Shown here: positions 45,679 to 54,286 of the stretch, piece by piece
Layout of the letters: the number at the start of each line of letters is the position of its first letter
Numbering within the stretch: the first letter of the stretch is position 1
DNA from: Streptomyces phaeofaciens
Lineage (GTDB): Bacteria > Actinomycetota > Actinomycetes > Streptomycetales > Streptomycetaceae
Reading direction: 5' to 3'
Length of the DNA: 64,000 nucleotides
NCBI RefSeq assembly: GCF_014648915.1
Contig: NZ_BMSA01000007.1
Span: 186,001-250,000, forward strand
Position numbers and translations under genes: made by a program
The notes under the pieces: generated by a model
What the model was told of the DNA's origin: nothing
Databases searched by the model: none
What the model saw: the letters and a program-made list of their open reading frames with translations, nothing else

Positions 45679-46641
45679 ATGACAGCCGCCACCCGCCGCA
45701 CGGACCTGGTGCTCCTGGCCGTCGCCGTCGTCTGGGGATCCAGCTACCTGACGGCGAAGACGGCCACGGAAGCCACCTCGGTCCTGCTCGTCCTCTTCCT
45801 GCGCTACGCCCTGTCCGCCGTGGTCTGCGCCGTCGCCGTCGCCGCGGCCCTGCGGACGTCCGGCCCCCTCACCCGGGACGAGCTCACCCGGGGCTCTCTG
45901 CTCGGGGTCACCCAGGCCGCCGTCCTCGTCCTGGAGACGTACGGCGTCGCGCACACCAGCGCCGCGAACGCGGGCCTGATCATCAGCCTCACCCTCGTCC
46001 TCACCCCCCTCCTGGACCGCGCCGGACGGCGGGGCGGGCTGCCCGTGCGGTTCTACCTCGCCACCGGCCTGTGCGTCGGGGGCGTCGCCCTGCTCGTGTC
46101 CGGCACCGGTCTGCGCGCACCCGGCGCCGGGGATCTGCTGATGCTGGCGGCGGCGGTCGTGCGGGCCGGCCATGTGGTCCTCGTCGGACGGCTCACCGCG
46201 GGCCGGGCGCTGCGCCCGCTGCACCTGACCGCCGTACAGACCGTGGTCGGCGCGGTGCTGTTCCTCCCGCCGGCGGCGGCCGGACTGCCACTGCTCGCCC
46301 GGACCGAGGCGGTGACCTGGGCACAACTGCTCTACCTGGCCCTGTTCTGCGGTCTGTTCGCGTTCCTGGCGCAGACCTGGGCGGTGCAGCGCACCTCCCC
46401 GACCCGGGCCAGTCTCCTCCTGGGCACCGAACCGGTCTGGGCCCTCGCGGTCGGTGTCGGCTTCGGCGACGACCGGCTCACCGCACTCTCCGCGCTCGGC
46501 GCCGCGCTGATCGTCGCCGGGACGTACTGGGGGCAGGCCGTCGAACGGGCGCGGCGCGCGGCACGGCCCGTGGCACCGCTCCCGGGACCGCCCGTCCCGG
46601 GACCACGCTCCGACCGCGCGCTCGACGGATCGCTTCCCTGA
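45679..46641 (+). CDS. EamA (DMT) family transporter
   Basis: The 320-residue membrane protein has ten hydrophobic segments in two EamA repeats: LVLLAVAVVWGSSYLTAKTA at the start, ETYGVAHTSAANAGLIISLT ending the first repeat, and QRTSPTRASLLLGTEPVWAL near the end of the second. This family exports amino acids or small metabolites. ATG 45679 has AGGAAGG nine bases upstream; two GTG codons just before are alternatives. It is divergent from a LysR regulator. Substrate unknown. Confidence 0.9.
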   Translation: MTAATRRTDLVLLAVAVVWGSSYLTAKTATEATSVLLVLFLRYALSAVVCAVAVAAALRTSGPLTRDELTRGSLLGVTQAAVLVLETYGVAHTSAANAGLIISLTLVLTPLLDRAGRRGGLPVRFYLATGLCVGGVALLVSGTGLRAPGAGDLLMLAAAVVRAGHVVLVGRLTAGRALRPLHLTAVQTVVGAVLFLPPAAAGLPLLARTEAVTWAQLLYLALFCGLFAFLAQTWAVQRTSPTRASLLLGTEPVWALAVGVGFGDDRLTALSALGAALIVAGTYWGQAVERARRAARPVAPLPGPPVPGPRSDRALDGSLP

Positions 46642-46685
46642 TACGTGCATGCGGGTGGTCTGCTACGTGCATGCGGGTGGTCTGC
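46642..46685 (+). repeat. Perfect 22-bp tandem repeat after the transporter stop
   Basis: Two identical units (46642-46663 and 46664-46685) begin TACGTGCATGC and start with the base right after the stop codon. GTGCATGCG is partly self-complementary, so the repeat might affect transcript ends. Confidence 0.85.
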
Positions 46686-46827
46686 GCGGCCCGATCTCCC
46701 GTCGAACGGTCGTGTCACCACGGCCCATTCAGCGCTTCGGTGAAAATGCTCCAGATCAGTGCAAGTACCGGACGAATTGAGGGATTTCGCCCCCTCTCGC
46801 CGATATCGAGCCCCGTAGGAGCACGCG

Positions 46828-48102
46828 ATGACGTCGACCGCCACGCCGAGGTTCTCCGTCTTCACCCCCAGCCACCGTCCCCGGTTCCTCGACGAGTGCC
46901 TGGCGACGCTTCAGGCGCAGACCTGTCCCGACTGGGAGTGGATCGTCCTGCTCAACAACGGCGCCCGATGGCGGCCGGAACACCCCGACGAGCGGATCCG
47001 GGTGGAGATCGCGGACGACCTCCGCGGCGTCGGAGCGGCGAAGCGCCGGGCCTGTGAACTGGCGCGCGGCGAGATCCTGGTCGAGCTGGACCACGACGAC
47101 CTGCTGGCGAAGGCGTGCCTGGCGGAGCTCGCCGAGGCCTTCGACGAGCACCCCGACGCCGTCTTCGTCTACAGCAACACCGCGCAGATCACCGAGGACG
47201 GCAAGCGGGACGACAGCCGGTTCAACGAGGAGCACGGCTGGCACTACGAGGACGTGCGCGTCGACGGCCGCAAGCTGCTCCAGGTCAGATCCATGGCCCC
47301 GACCCCGCACAACGTGTCCTACATCTGGTACGCGCCCAACCACGTCCGGGCCTTCCGCAAGGACGCGTACGACAAGGCCGGCGGGTACGACGCCGAGCGC
47401 ACGGTGCTGGACGACCAGGACCTGATGTGCCGTCTGTTCCACGTCGGCGACTTCCACCACATCCCCCGCTGTCTGTACCTCCAGCGGATGCACCCCGCGA
47501 ACACCCAGCGGGACCCGGAGATCAACGCGTTCATCCAGCGCGAGACGGTCGCCCTGTACGACCGGTACATCGAGGCCAACGCCCTCGCCTGGACCTTTCG
47601 CAGGGGCCTGGTGGCGCTGGACCTGGGCGCGGCCCACCGCAAGCCGCCCGGTTACGTGGGCGTGGACCGGCTCCCCGGGGAGGGCGTCGACATCGTCGCC
47701 ACCCTGCCCGCCAGGCTGGACCTGCCCGACGACTCCGTCGGCCTGCTGCGGGCCGTGAACTTCCTGGAGCACGTGCCCGCGAAGGTGCCGCTGATCAACG
47801 AGCTGTACCGGCTGCTGGCCCCCGGCGGCATGCTCCTCACGAGCACCCCCAGCTCCGACGGCCGCGGCGCGTACCAGGACCCGAACCATGTCGCGTACTA
47901 CAACGAGAACTCGTTCTGGTACTACACGGACGACCAGTACCGCGCCTTCGTGCCCGACCTGGAGGCCAGGTTCCAGAGTTCGCGCCTGGCCACGCTCTTC
48001 CCGTCCGAGTGGCATTCGGAGAAGAACATCTCGTACGTCGTCGCCAACCTCATCGCGATGAAGGACGGGGCGGCTCGGTGCGGGGGGCCGCTGTTGGTGT
48101 AG
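46828..48102 (+). CDS. GT2 glycosyltransferase fused to a methyltransferase-like domain
   Basis: The 424-residue protein has two halves. Residues 8-235 are a family 2 glycosyltransferase: FSVFTPSHRPRFLDECLATL, QTCPDWEWIVLLNNG, GEILVELDHDDLLAK (the DxD-type HDD) and ERTVLDDQDLMCRLF. Residues 250-410 resemble a SAM methyltransferase of the glycan type: LDLGAAHRKPPGYVGVDRL, LRAVNFLEHVPAKVPLINEL and YRLLAPGGMLLTSTPS. The SAM-binding glycine motif is weakened (LDLGAAH). It could add and cap a sugar on a cell-surface polymer. The adjacent collagen-like protein and RmlAC genes suggest surface decoration, but that is inference. Confidence 0.85.
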   Translation: MTSTATPRFSVFTPSHRPRFLDECLATLQAQTCPDWEWIVLLNNGARWRPEHPDERIRVEIADDLRGVGAAKRRACELARGEILVELDHDDLLAKACLAELAEAFDEHPDAVFVYSNTAQITEDGKRDDSRFNEEHGWHYEDVRVDGRKLLQVRSMAPTPHNVSYIWYAPNHVRAFRKDAYDKAGGYDAERTVLDDQDLMCRLFHVGDFHHIPRCLYLQRMHPANTQRDPEINAFIQRETVALYDRYIEANALAWTFRRGLVALDLGAAHRKPPGYVGVDRLPGEGVDIVATLPARLDLPDDSVGLLRAVNFLEHVPAKVPLINELYRLLAPGGMLLTSTPSSDGRGAYQDPNHVAYYNENSFWYYTDDQYRAFVPDLEARFQSSRLATLFPSEWHSEKNISYVVANLIAMKDGAARCGGPLLV

Positions 48103-48168
48103 GGCCGCCGGCACACGGAAGGCGCCCGGCGAGACCGTGGGTCCCGCGGGGCGCCCGCGCGCAGCAAG

Positions 48169-49110
48169 CTACTGCGTCACGCAGACCACGAAGGCCGTGA
48201 TCGGCTGGTTGGCCGTGGTGGTGGCGGTCCACCCGTCGGGCGGTGTGCCGACCGGGAAGCTGTCACGCATGCTTCCGTTGTCGGTGGAGAATCCGCCTCC
48301 GACGGCGACGTCACCGTCGTCGCACTCGGCAGTGGCCGTGCGGTCGGCCGTAGCGGTTCTCACGTAGACGGCACCCAGGGTGCCAGCGGCGCCCTGAGCG
48401 CCTTGCGCTCCCTGCGCTCCCTGAGCTCCCTGAGCTCCCTGCGCACCTTGCGCACCCTGAGCTCCCTGCGCACCTTGCGCACCCTGAGCTCCCTGAGCAC
48501 CTTGAGCTCCCTGAGCTCCCTGAGCTCCCTGAGCTCCCTGCACGCCATTGGTGCCGGATTCTCCCTGCGCTCCCTGGGCACCCTGAGCTCCCTGAGCTCC
48601 CTGAGCTCCCTGAGCACCTTGCGCACCCTGAGCTCCCTGGGCACCTTGCGCACCCTGAGCTCCCTGAGCACCTTGGGCACCCTGATAGCCCCGAGCGCCC
48701 TGAGCACCCTGAGCTCCCTGGGCACCCTGAGCGCCCTGCGGGCCCTGCTTACCCGGTCGGCCCGGCTTCCCGGGCTTGCCCTCGTGACCCTGCGGGCCCC
48801 GCGGACCACGAGGGCCCTGGGGACCGCGATCGTGACCGTGGGGGTCACGGTCCCCGCCGGCCGCGTAACCCGGCAGCGCCGCCGCGCCATCGGCACCCGC
48901 CCTGCGGACCGCGTCGGCGACGGCCGCCTCGGACACGCCCTGCGGGGTCCGCTCCACCACCAGGCGACCGGCGCCAGGCTTGTGCACGACGTCGGCGATG
49001 GCCGACGCGCTCGGTGCCATACTGATCGCCACGACAGCCACGCCCGCCGACACCATGGTCGCGGATTTCAGGCGTGCCATTCGGCTCGTTCTACGGCTCA
49101 AGAGAACCAT
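48169..49110 (-). CDS. Exported collagen-like protein with GAQ triplets
   Basis: The 313-residue protein has a basic N-terminus and a signal peptide (TMVSAGVAVVAISMAPSASA), a ~50-residue spacer, a collagen-like domain of about 50 Gly-X-Y triplets dominated by Gly-Ala-Gln, and a C-terminal ~65-residue domain with two Cys (TAECDDGDVAVGGGFSTD and AFVVCVTQ). The first triplets are Pro/Lys-rich (GPRGPQGHEGKPGKPG), the rest almost pure GAQ. No sortase motif or anchor is seen, so it is likely secreted. ATG 49110 or 49080 are both possible; an AT-rich promoter region precedes it. Such proteins form triple helices and may act in surface contact. Confidence 0.86.
   Translation of the reverse strand: MVLLSRRTSRMARLKSATMVSAGVAVVAISMAPSASAIADVVHKPGAGRLVVERTPQGVSEAAVADAVRRAGADGAAALPGYAAGGDRDPHGHDRGPQGPRGPRGPQGHEGKPGKPGRPGKQGPQGAQGAQGAQGAQGARGYQGAQGAQGAQGAQGAQGAQGAQGAQGAQGAQGAQGAQGAQGESGTNGVQGAQGAQGAQGAQGAQGAQGAQGAQGAQGAQGAQGAQGAQGAQGAQGAQGAAGTLGAVYVRTATADRTATAECDDGDVAVGGGFSTDNGSMRDSFPVGTPPDGWTATTTANQPITAFVVCVTQ
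48370..48825 (-). repeat. Collagen-domain minisatellite (9-base periodicity)
   Basis: The DNA is a run of near-identical 9-base units coding Gly-Ala-Gln, broken once by GESGTNGVQ. Synonymous variation (CTGAGCTCC versus CTGCGCACC on the plus strand) occurs in blocks, suggesting slippage or unequal exchange. Confidence 0.9.
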
Positions 49111-49333
49111 CCTCACGATTGGGAGGGGATCGGGCAGGCGGCGCGGACTCGATACGTCCGGGTCGCTCTCCTGCCACATCCCTTCGGCCACAGACGAACC
49201 TATTTCTTCACACTTAATGAAAAAATGATCGGCCATGACCCCCGTTTGCGGACAGGAATCACCCGCACGGCACAGCATCCCCTCGCACGCCGTTCTCATG
49301 GTTGCCCTTGGCGCCCATTCCCGAGGGAATTCC

Positions 49334-49933
49334 TCAGGCGCCGGTCACCAGACTTCTGCGATACGCGGCGCACTCCTCGAACGAGGGCAGGATTCCCTGC
49401 CGTTCGGCCTCTTCCAGCGTGGGCGCGGCCGCGTCCTTGTCGGAGAGGAGCGGTGTGAGACCGTCGGGCCAGGAAATGGCCAGGGCCGGGTCGAGGGGGT
49501 TGACCCCGAACTCCCGCCGCGGCGCATAGCCTTCCGAACACAGGTAGACGACGGTGGAGTTGTCCTCCAGCGCCATGAAGGCGTGCCCCAGCCCTTCCGA
49601 GAGATACACACAGCGGTGGTTGGTGTCGTCGAGCCGCACCGCCTCCCAGGTCCCGAAGCCCGGCGAGCCGACGCGGATGTCGACCACCACGTCCAGGACG
49701 GCCCCGCTGACACAGGTGACGTACTTCGCCTGGCCCGGCGGGACCGCCGCGAAGTGGATGCCGCGGAGTGTTCCGCGCACCGAGCGGGAACAGTTGGCCT
49801 GGGCGAGCCGCAGCCCCTGGCCGACGACCGTCTGGAAGTCGCCGTCCTTGAACCATTCGTGGAAGCGGCCCCTGTCGTCCGCGAACACCCTGGGGGTGTC
49901 CACCCACGCGCCCTCGATGCCCAGCGGTCTCAC
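49334..49933 (-). CDS. rfbC: dTDP-4-dehydrorhamnose 3,5-epimerase (RmlC family)
   Basis: The 199-residue cupin epimerises dTDP-4-keto-6-deoxyglucose at C3 and/or C5. It has GIEGAWVDTPRVFADDRGRF (N-terminal), QANCSRSVRGTLRGIHF (active-site His in GIHF), GSPGFGTWEAVRLDDTNHR and YLSEGLGHAFMALEDNSTVV, and YAPRREFGVNPLDPAL. Substrate-binding and catalytic residues seem intact. GTG 49933 has GGAAG upstream and starts four bases after the RmlA stop. The 4,6-dehydratase and 4-ketoreductase are not nearby, so the final sugar depends on genes elsewhere. Confidence 0.92.
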   Translation of the reverse strand: MRPLGIEGAWVDTPRVFADDRGRFHEWFKDGDFQTVVGQGLRLAQANCSRSVRGTLRGIHFAAVPPGQAKYVTCVSGAVLDVVVDIRVGSPGFGTWEAVRLDDTNHRCVYLSEGLGHAFMALEDNSTVVYLCSEGYAPRREFGVNPLDPALAISWPDGLTPLLSDKDAAAPTLEEAERQGILPSFEECAAYRRSLVTGA

Positions 49934-49937
49934 GCGC

Positions 49938-50876
49938 TCACTTCCTTCCGCCGCTCAGTTCGCCGGCGCCCGCCGGGAACTCCGGGCCCCTTCGGGGCGT
50001 GACAAGGTGCTGGGGCTCCTCGAGCAGCCCCAGCAGATAGTGGCCGTATCCACTCTTGAGCAGGGGCCCCGCCAGTTCGCGGAGCCGGTCGTCGTCGATC
50101 AGGCCGGCCCGCCAGACCGCCTCCTCGACACAGCCGACCTTGAAGCCCTGGCGCTCCTCGATGACCCGGACGAACTCCGACGCCTGCACCATGGAGCCGA
50201 AGGTTCCGGTGTCGAGCCAGGCGGTGCCGCGGTCGAGCCGGGTCACCTGGAGCTTCCCCGCCTCCAGATAGACCCGGTTGAGGTCGGTGATCTCCAACTC
50301 ACCCCTGGCGCTGGGCCGCAGACCGCGGGCGATCTCCACGGCACGGTTGTCGTAGAAGTACAGTCCGGGCACGGCGTACCGGGACCTGGGGCGGGCCGGC
50401 TTCTCCTCGATGGACACCGCCCGGCCGAATTCGTCGAACTCCACCACGCCGTAGGCCGACGGATTCGCGACCTGATAGGCGAACACCCGGCCGCCGTCCG
50501 GTTCGTCGGAGCGGGCCAGCCGGGTCCCGAGTCCGCTCCCGTGGAAGATGTTGTCGCCCAGGATCAGGGCGACGGACTCGTCACCGAGGAATCCGGCCCC
50601 CAGCACGAAGGCGTGGGCGATTCCCTCCGGGCGCTTCTGTGCCATGTATTCCAGCCGCAGACCCAGTTGGCTTCCGTCGCCCAGCAACCGGCGGAACTGG
50701 CTCCCGTCTTCGGGGGTGGTGATGATGAGAATGTCCCGCACCCCGGCCATCACCAGAGTGGACAGCGGATAGTAGACCATCGGCTTGTCGAAAACCGGCA
50801 ACAGCTGTTTCGACACCGAGCGGGTCAGCGGCCAAAGTCGCGAGCCGGTTCCTCCGGCCAACAGGATTCCGCGCAC
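49938..50876 (-). CDS. rfbA: Glucose-1-phosphate thymidylyltransferase (RmlA)
   Basis: The 312-residue enzyme makes dTDP-glucose from dTTP and glucose-1-P. Signature motifs are RGILLAGGTGSRLWPLTRSV and SKQLLPVFDKPMVYYPLSTL (nucleotide and magnesium binding), LILGDNIFHGSGLG, SIEEKPARPRSRYAVPGLYF and RGTAWLDTGTFGSMVQA. The C-terminus is extended by about 20 residues. GTG 50876 starts with no strong ribosome site. It leads a two-gene operon with the epimerase. Confidence 0.95.
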   Translation of the reverse strand: MRGILLAGGTGSRLWPLTRSVSKQLLPVFDKPMVYYPLSTLVMAGVRDILIITTPEDGSQFRRLLGDGSQLGLRLEYMAQKRPEGIAHAFVLGAGFLGDESVALILGDNIFHGSGLGTRLARSDEPDGGRVFAYQVANPSAYGVVEFDEFGRAVSIEEKPARPRSRYAVPGLYFYDNRAVEIARGLRPSARGELEITDLNRVYLEAGKLQVTRLDRGTAWLDTGTFGSMVQASEFVRVIEERQGFKVGCVEEAVWRAGLIDDDRLRELAGPLLKSGYGHYLLGLLEEPQHLVTPRRGPEFPAGAGELSGGRK

Positions 50877-51054
50877 GGAAACACCATAAGGTAATCAGTC
50901 ATGAATACCGGCTTTTCCCACGCTTTTACGGCGTGCGCCGCCACCGGAATTCCACGGGCGGCTCCACGTCCGGTCGGCGGGTCACCGCTCGGGGAATCAC
51001 GACACCGGCACAACTGCCCCGGCCCGCCGTCGAATCGGCGCGCGGGGGCGGCGG

Positions 51055-53130
51055 TCACGGCAGGGCGAGCACCCGGTCGATCGCGGCGCGTATCTCCTCG
51101 TCCTGGAGGAACGCCCGGTAGTCCCGGTAGGGCGACAGCCGCCGGTCGGCCGCCCGCACCGTACGCAGGGTCGCCCGTACCGCCGGGGTGACCCGGCCGA
51201 TCCGGGCGAGGGTGCGCAGCGCGTCGTGGAAGGAGCCGTAGAGCCCGCCCTGCGCGGTGTCCGCGAGGACGTGGTCCGCCCGGACGTACTCCTCCAGGAC
51301 CGACGCGCTCGGCTCCGGCGCGCCGGTGATCGACCACAGGGCGATCGCCGCCCGCAGCCGCACCCAGGTGCCGCCGTGCTCCATGAGGAACCGCACCCGG
51401 TCGGCGTGGCGCGCGGCCGCCGGGCCGAACTCGCCGAGGAGGTCGACGGGGCCGTACAGCGGTTCCTCCTGCGCCTGTACCGCCTCGCCGATGAGCCGCA
51501 GGGCCGTGTCGCGGTCGCCGCCGAGGCGCCAGACGGCCCACGCCACATGCTGGTGGTTGCCCGGCCAGTCGACGACCACGGACGCGCGTACCGCGGCCTT
51601 CGCCGGTGCCGCGGCCGGCCCCATGGCCACCAGCGCGTTGACCGCGCCCACCGAGTACCGGGTGTCGTCCAGCAGGGTCACGGCCTCCGGCAGCGCCGGC
51701 GCCGCGGCCCGCCCCCACTCCTTGAGGACACCGAGGAAGGAGCAGGTGAGCGAACCGCCCACGCCGTCCTCCCTCAGCAGCCGCCGCACCGCGGGCAGCA
51801 GCGCCTCGGCGTGGGCGCCCAACGGGGCCAGGACGTCCTCCACCTCGGGCAGCCGGGGGTCGCCGGCGCCGTACGCACGGCAGCACCCGTCCCGGTACGG
51901 CTCGTACAGCCGCTCGACCAGTGAGGGCAGGGCGCGTGGATCGCCGATCCGGGTCAGTGCCCAGCGGGCGTGATCACCCACAGTGCCCTCGAAGTACTCG
52001 TCCCCGCCCGGGTCGTCGAGGAGCGCGGCCAGCGCGTCGGCGTACGGAGCCGCCGGCCGGCCCAGCACCGCGAGCAGGTGGGCCGCCCGGTACCGTACGC
52101 CGGCGTCCGGATCGGCGAGCAGTTCGCCCGCGAGCGGCAGCAGCGCGGCCGCCGCGGACGGCCGGACCACCAGCAGCCGCCACCCCGCGTCCAGCGCGGC
52201 CCGGCACAGCAAGGCGTCCCCGGTCCGGCGCGCTGCGCCAACGAGCCGGACGGCGAAGGAGAGTGCCGTCCGCGGATCGTCCTCGAACAGCTCCGCCGAC
52301 GCGGCGACGATGTCCTCGCGGTCGAAGGCGGACGCGAAGCCCGGCACGTACCAGGTCTCCTCGAACCGCGGCCGCACGGCCGGGTCGGACAGGTCCCGCA
52401 CCAGGACGTCCAGGGCACGGACCGACTCCGGGAGGTCGAACGCGGCCAGGGCGTGCACGGCCGCGACCCGCAGGACGGGGCCGCCGGTCCGCAGCACCCC
52501 GGTCACCACCGCCCGTACCCGGTCGACGTCCGCGGCCTCGCCGGAGCCGGCGGCGGCGCTGCCGAGCGCCAGCAGGGCGGGCAGCCGCACGGCCGGATCC
52601 GTCTCGGCGTGCCACCGTTCCAGCAGGACGCCGACGCCGTCCGCGAGCGGCAGGGCCTCCCTGCGCACCTGGGGCACGGGGTCGGCGAGCAGGGCCCGGA
52701 TCCGGGGGTGCTGCCGCCGCCACTCCTCGTGCCAGCCGGCGTCCACCGCGCCCGGCCGGGCCCCGGCCGCGACGGCGGCCAGGCTCACCAGCAGCTCGGC
52801 GAGCGTGTCGCGGGCACCCATGTGCGGATCGCAGGCGAGGTCGACGACGAACGGCAGCGCGGCCGTCGTGAGGGAGGGCAGACGCCCGGTGCCCAGCGCG
52901 ACACAGTCGTACAGGTCGTAGCAGTCCTCCTCGGTCGCGGCCGCGCCCTTGAGCGCGAGGCGCCGAAGAGCCCGCAGCATCTGCCGGGGAGGGTGGTCCT
53001 CAACCGCCGGTTCCCGTTTCTCCCAGGACACCTCGGCCAGCGCGTCCGCCACCGTCCCCGCCACACGCCCCCTGGTGTACCGGGCGAGCATCCTGCCGTC
53101 GGGGGTGTCGGCCGGCGGAACCGTTTTCAA
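51055..53130 (-). CDS. Large HEAT-repeat protein; start codon lies in a tRNA fragment
   Basis: About 691 residues of alpha-helical HEAT-like repeats, for example LPALLALGSAAAGSGEA, VRYRAAHLLAVLGRPAAPY, ARWALTRIGDPRALPSLVER and VGAVNALVAMGPAAAPAKAAV. Such solenoids mediate protein contacts; no catalytic domain is seen. The longest frame begins at TTG 53130, but those bases are the anticodon-loop region of a truncated tRNA-Ser, so the original start may be ATG 53091 or a GTG just after. The gene seems to have been joined to the tRNA by recombination. Transcribed alone; the closest plus-strand gene is far away. Confidence 0.82.
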   Translation of the reverse strand: MKTVPPADTPDGRMLARYTRGRVAGTVADALAEVSWEKREPAVEDHPPRQMLRALRRLALKGAAATEEDCYDLYDCVALGTGRLPSLTTAALPFVVDLACDPHMGARDTLAELLVSLAAVAAGARPGAVDAGWHEEWRRQHPRIRALLADPVPQVRREALPLADGVGVLLERWHAETDPAVRLPALLALGSAAAGSGEAADVDRVRAVVTGVLRTGGPVLRVAAVHALAAFDLPESVRALDVLVRDLSDPAVRPRFEETWYVPGFASAFDREDIVAASAELFEDDPRTALSFAVRLVGAARRTGDALLCRAALDAGWRLLVVRPSAAAALLPLAGELLADPDAGVRYRAAHLLAVLGRPAAPYADALAALLDDPGGDEYFEGTVGDHARWALTRIGDPRALPSLVERLYEPYRDGCCRAYGAGDPRLPEVEDVLAPLGAHAEALLPAVRRLLREDGVGGSLTCSFLGVLKEWGRAAAPALPEAVTLLDDTRYSVGAVNALVAMGPAAAPAKAAVRASVVVDWPGNHQHVAWAVWRLGGDRDTALRLIGEAVQAQEEPLYGPVDLLGEFGPAAARHADRVRFLMEHGGTWVRLRAAIALWSITGAPEPSASVLEEYVRADHVLADTAQGGLYGSFHDALRTLARIGRVTPAVRATLRTVRAADRRLSPYRDYRAFLQDEEIRAAIDRVLALP

Positions 53131-53163
53131 GACCGTTCCCTTAGGCCGCTCGGATAACCCACC
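53123..53163 (-). pseudogene. 5' half of a tRNA-Ser(UGA) gene
   Basis: On the minus strand the 41 bases begin GGTGGGTTATCCGAGCGG and continue CCTAAGGGAACGGTCTTGAAAAC. This is the acceptor 5' strand, D arm, anticodon 5' stem and CTTGAAA loop of a streptomycete tRNA-Ser with anticodon TGA. The 3' anticodon strand, variable arm and T arm are missing; the sequence turns into the HEAT gene. It is a recombination scar, not a functional tRNA. Confidence 0.75.
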
Positions 53164-53554
53164 TGCGCCCCGGCCCGCCTGGGGCGGAGCTGGTACAGCG
53201 TACCGGCCTCAGGCAGCTCGCGGGGAGCATGGTCCACACGAGGTCCACTGGCTCGGTCCCACCCCCCAGGACAACCACCCTGATCACCATCTGGTGTGCA
53301 GCCCCACAGCAACGCACGGAAGCGTACAACTGCGCCGACGTGCCCTGAGGGAAGAACTGCCGCTGCCCTCTGTGCCCTGTCCAGCCCTGCGGTTCCGAGG
53401 AGTACGAGCGCGTAGAGGCCTGCAACCTTCTGATCCGTAGGATCGGGCAGGCTGTTGGGCCGCAGCTCCACCTTCCTCCCGGCTGATCGCTGACGGTCGT
53501 GATCAACAGCCTCTGTGGGCTGTCGTTGCCGTCAGCGCTGAACGGTGGCATCGG
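53164..53554. other. Spacer between tRNA scar and accessory gene
   Basis: About 390 bases upstream of the tRNA half. No frame encodes a recognisable protein and base composition is less biased than in core genes. It may be the original tRNA promoter region or decayed mobile DNA. Confidence 0.5.
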
Positions 53555-54286
53555 CTAGCGCCCACTCGCAGAAACCGCCCGGAGCAAGGAAAGGCAATCG
53601 CTTCCGAAGTCCGTCAGAACCCACATCTCGACTGGATCGTCTTCACTCACAGCCACTCTGCCTAGACCATCGTCCCTAACGATTCCCTCTGCGGCGACGC
53701 GAGCGATAGCGGCGTCCAGCACCTTGGCGAACCCAGGAAGTTCAGCGAGGATCTCCGGCTGCCTCCACCCGGGGAACCGCTCTTGGTACCAACCTTCTGG
53801 CGTCGGGTGTGTCTCCTTGGCGAGGACTTCAAGGAGCTTGACCTCCGGGGCCTCGATCGCTGCGAGGCCCCGCACGCGGAGACGCTCTGCGTCGACTGTG
53901 GCCTCGTCGCGCACCCCTCGTCCCAAGCACCTACCGAGAGCAACGATCTTCTCTGCTAGAGGTGTCTCCATAGCGGCCTGAACCGTCTCCGACATCAAAG
54001 CCAGCAGATCTGGGCTGGTCTCGATCGTATGCACAAGCCGGTCTAGAGACCTCTGCGCCTCCTCGGAGCCTGCTTGGAGTGCTCGTGCCGCTCGTTCCTC
54101 GCGACGCGCACGCTCCCTCTCGATGAGTTGCAGGATCGGGGCGTCGACGTACTCCTTGAGCGCCCCAAGCGCCACGCCAGCTACAGGGTTGAACATCCCA
54201 ACTGTCGCGACGATCACACCGGTTGACGCCTTGATGCCGGCCTCAACAGCCGATCCTGCTTGCGTCTCGTTTGCTTCGTGGCCCAT
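53555..54286 (-). CDS. Hypothetical protein with N-terminal hydrophobic segment
   Basis: The 243-residue protein has a glycine-rich hydrophobic stretch at residues 15-45 (ASTGVIVATVGMFNPVAGVA), then charged helices (IERERARREERAARALQAG), and a C-terminal half that looks like a winged-helix (ARVAAEGIVRDDGLGRVAV, VEMWVLTDFG). The last part resembles effector-type sensors that read out as WVLTxFG. Codon third positions are less GC-rich than in neighbours, a sign of acquisition. ATG 54286 has no clear ribosome site. No family is recognised. Confidence 0.65.
   Translation of the reverse strand: MGHEANETQAGSAVEAGIKASTGVIVATVGMFNPVAGVALGALKEYVDAPILQLIERERARREERAARALQAGSEEAQRSLDRLVHTIETSPDLLALMSETVQAAMETPLAEKIVALGRCLGRGVRDEATVDAERLRVRGLAAIEAPEVKLLEVLAKETHPTPEGWYQERFPGWRQPEILAELPGFAKVLDAAIARVAAEGIVRDDGLGRVAVSEDDPVEMWVLTDFGSDCLSLLRAVSASGR

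Noticed and set aside
48370..48825. Dense short repeats resembling a CRISPR array
   Set aside because: The 9-base units are contiguous, have no unique spacers, and translate to Gly-Ala-Gln triplets in an exported protein.
53123..53163. Functional tRNA-Ser gene
   Set aside because: The sequence ends in the anticodon loop; the 3' half, including T arm and acceptor strand, is missing.
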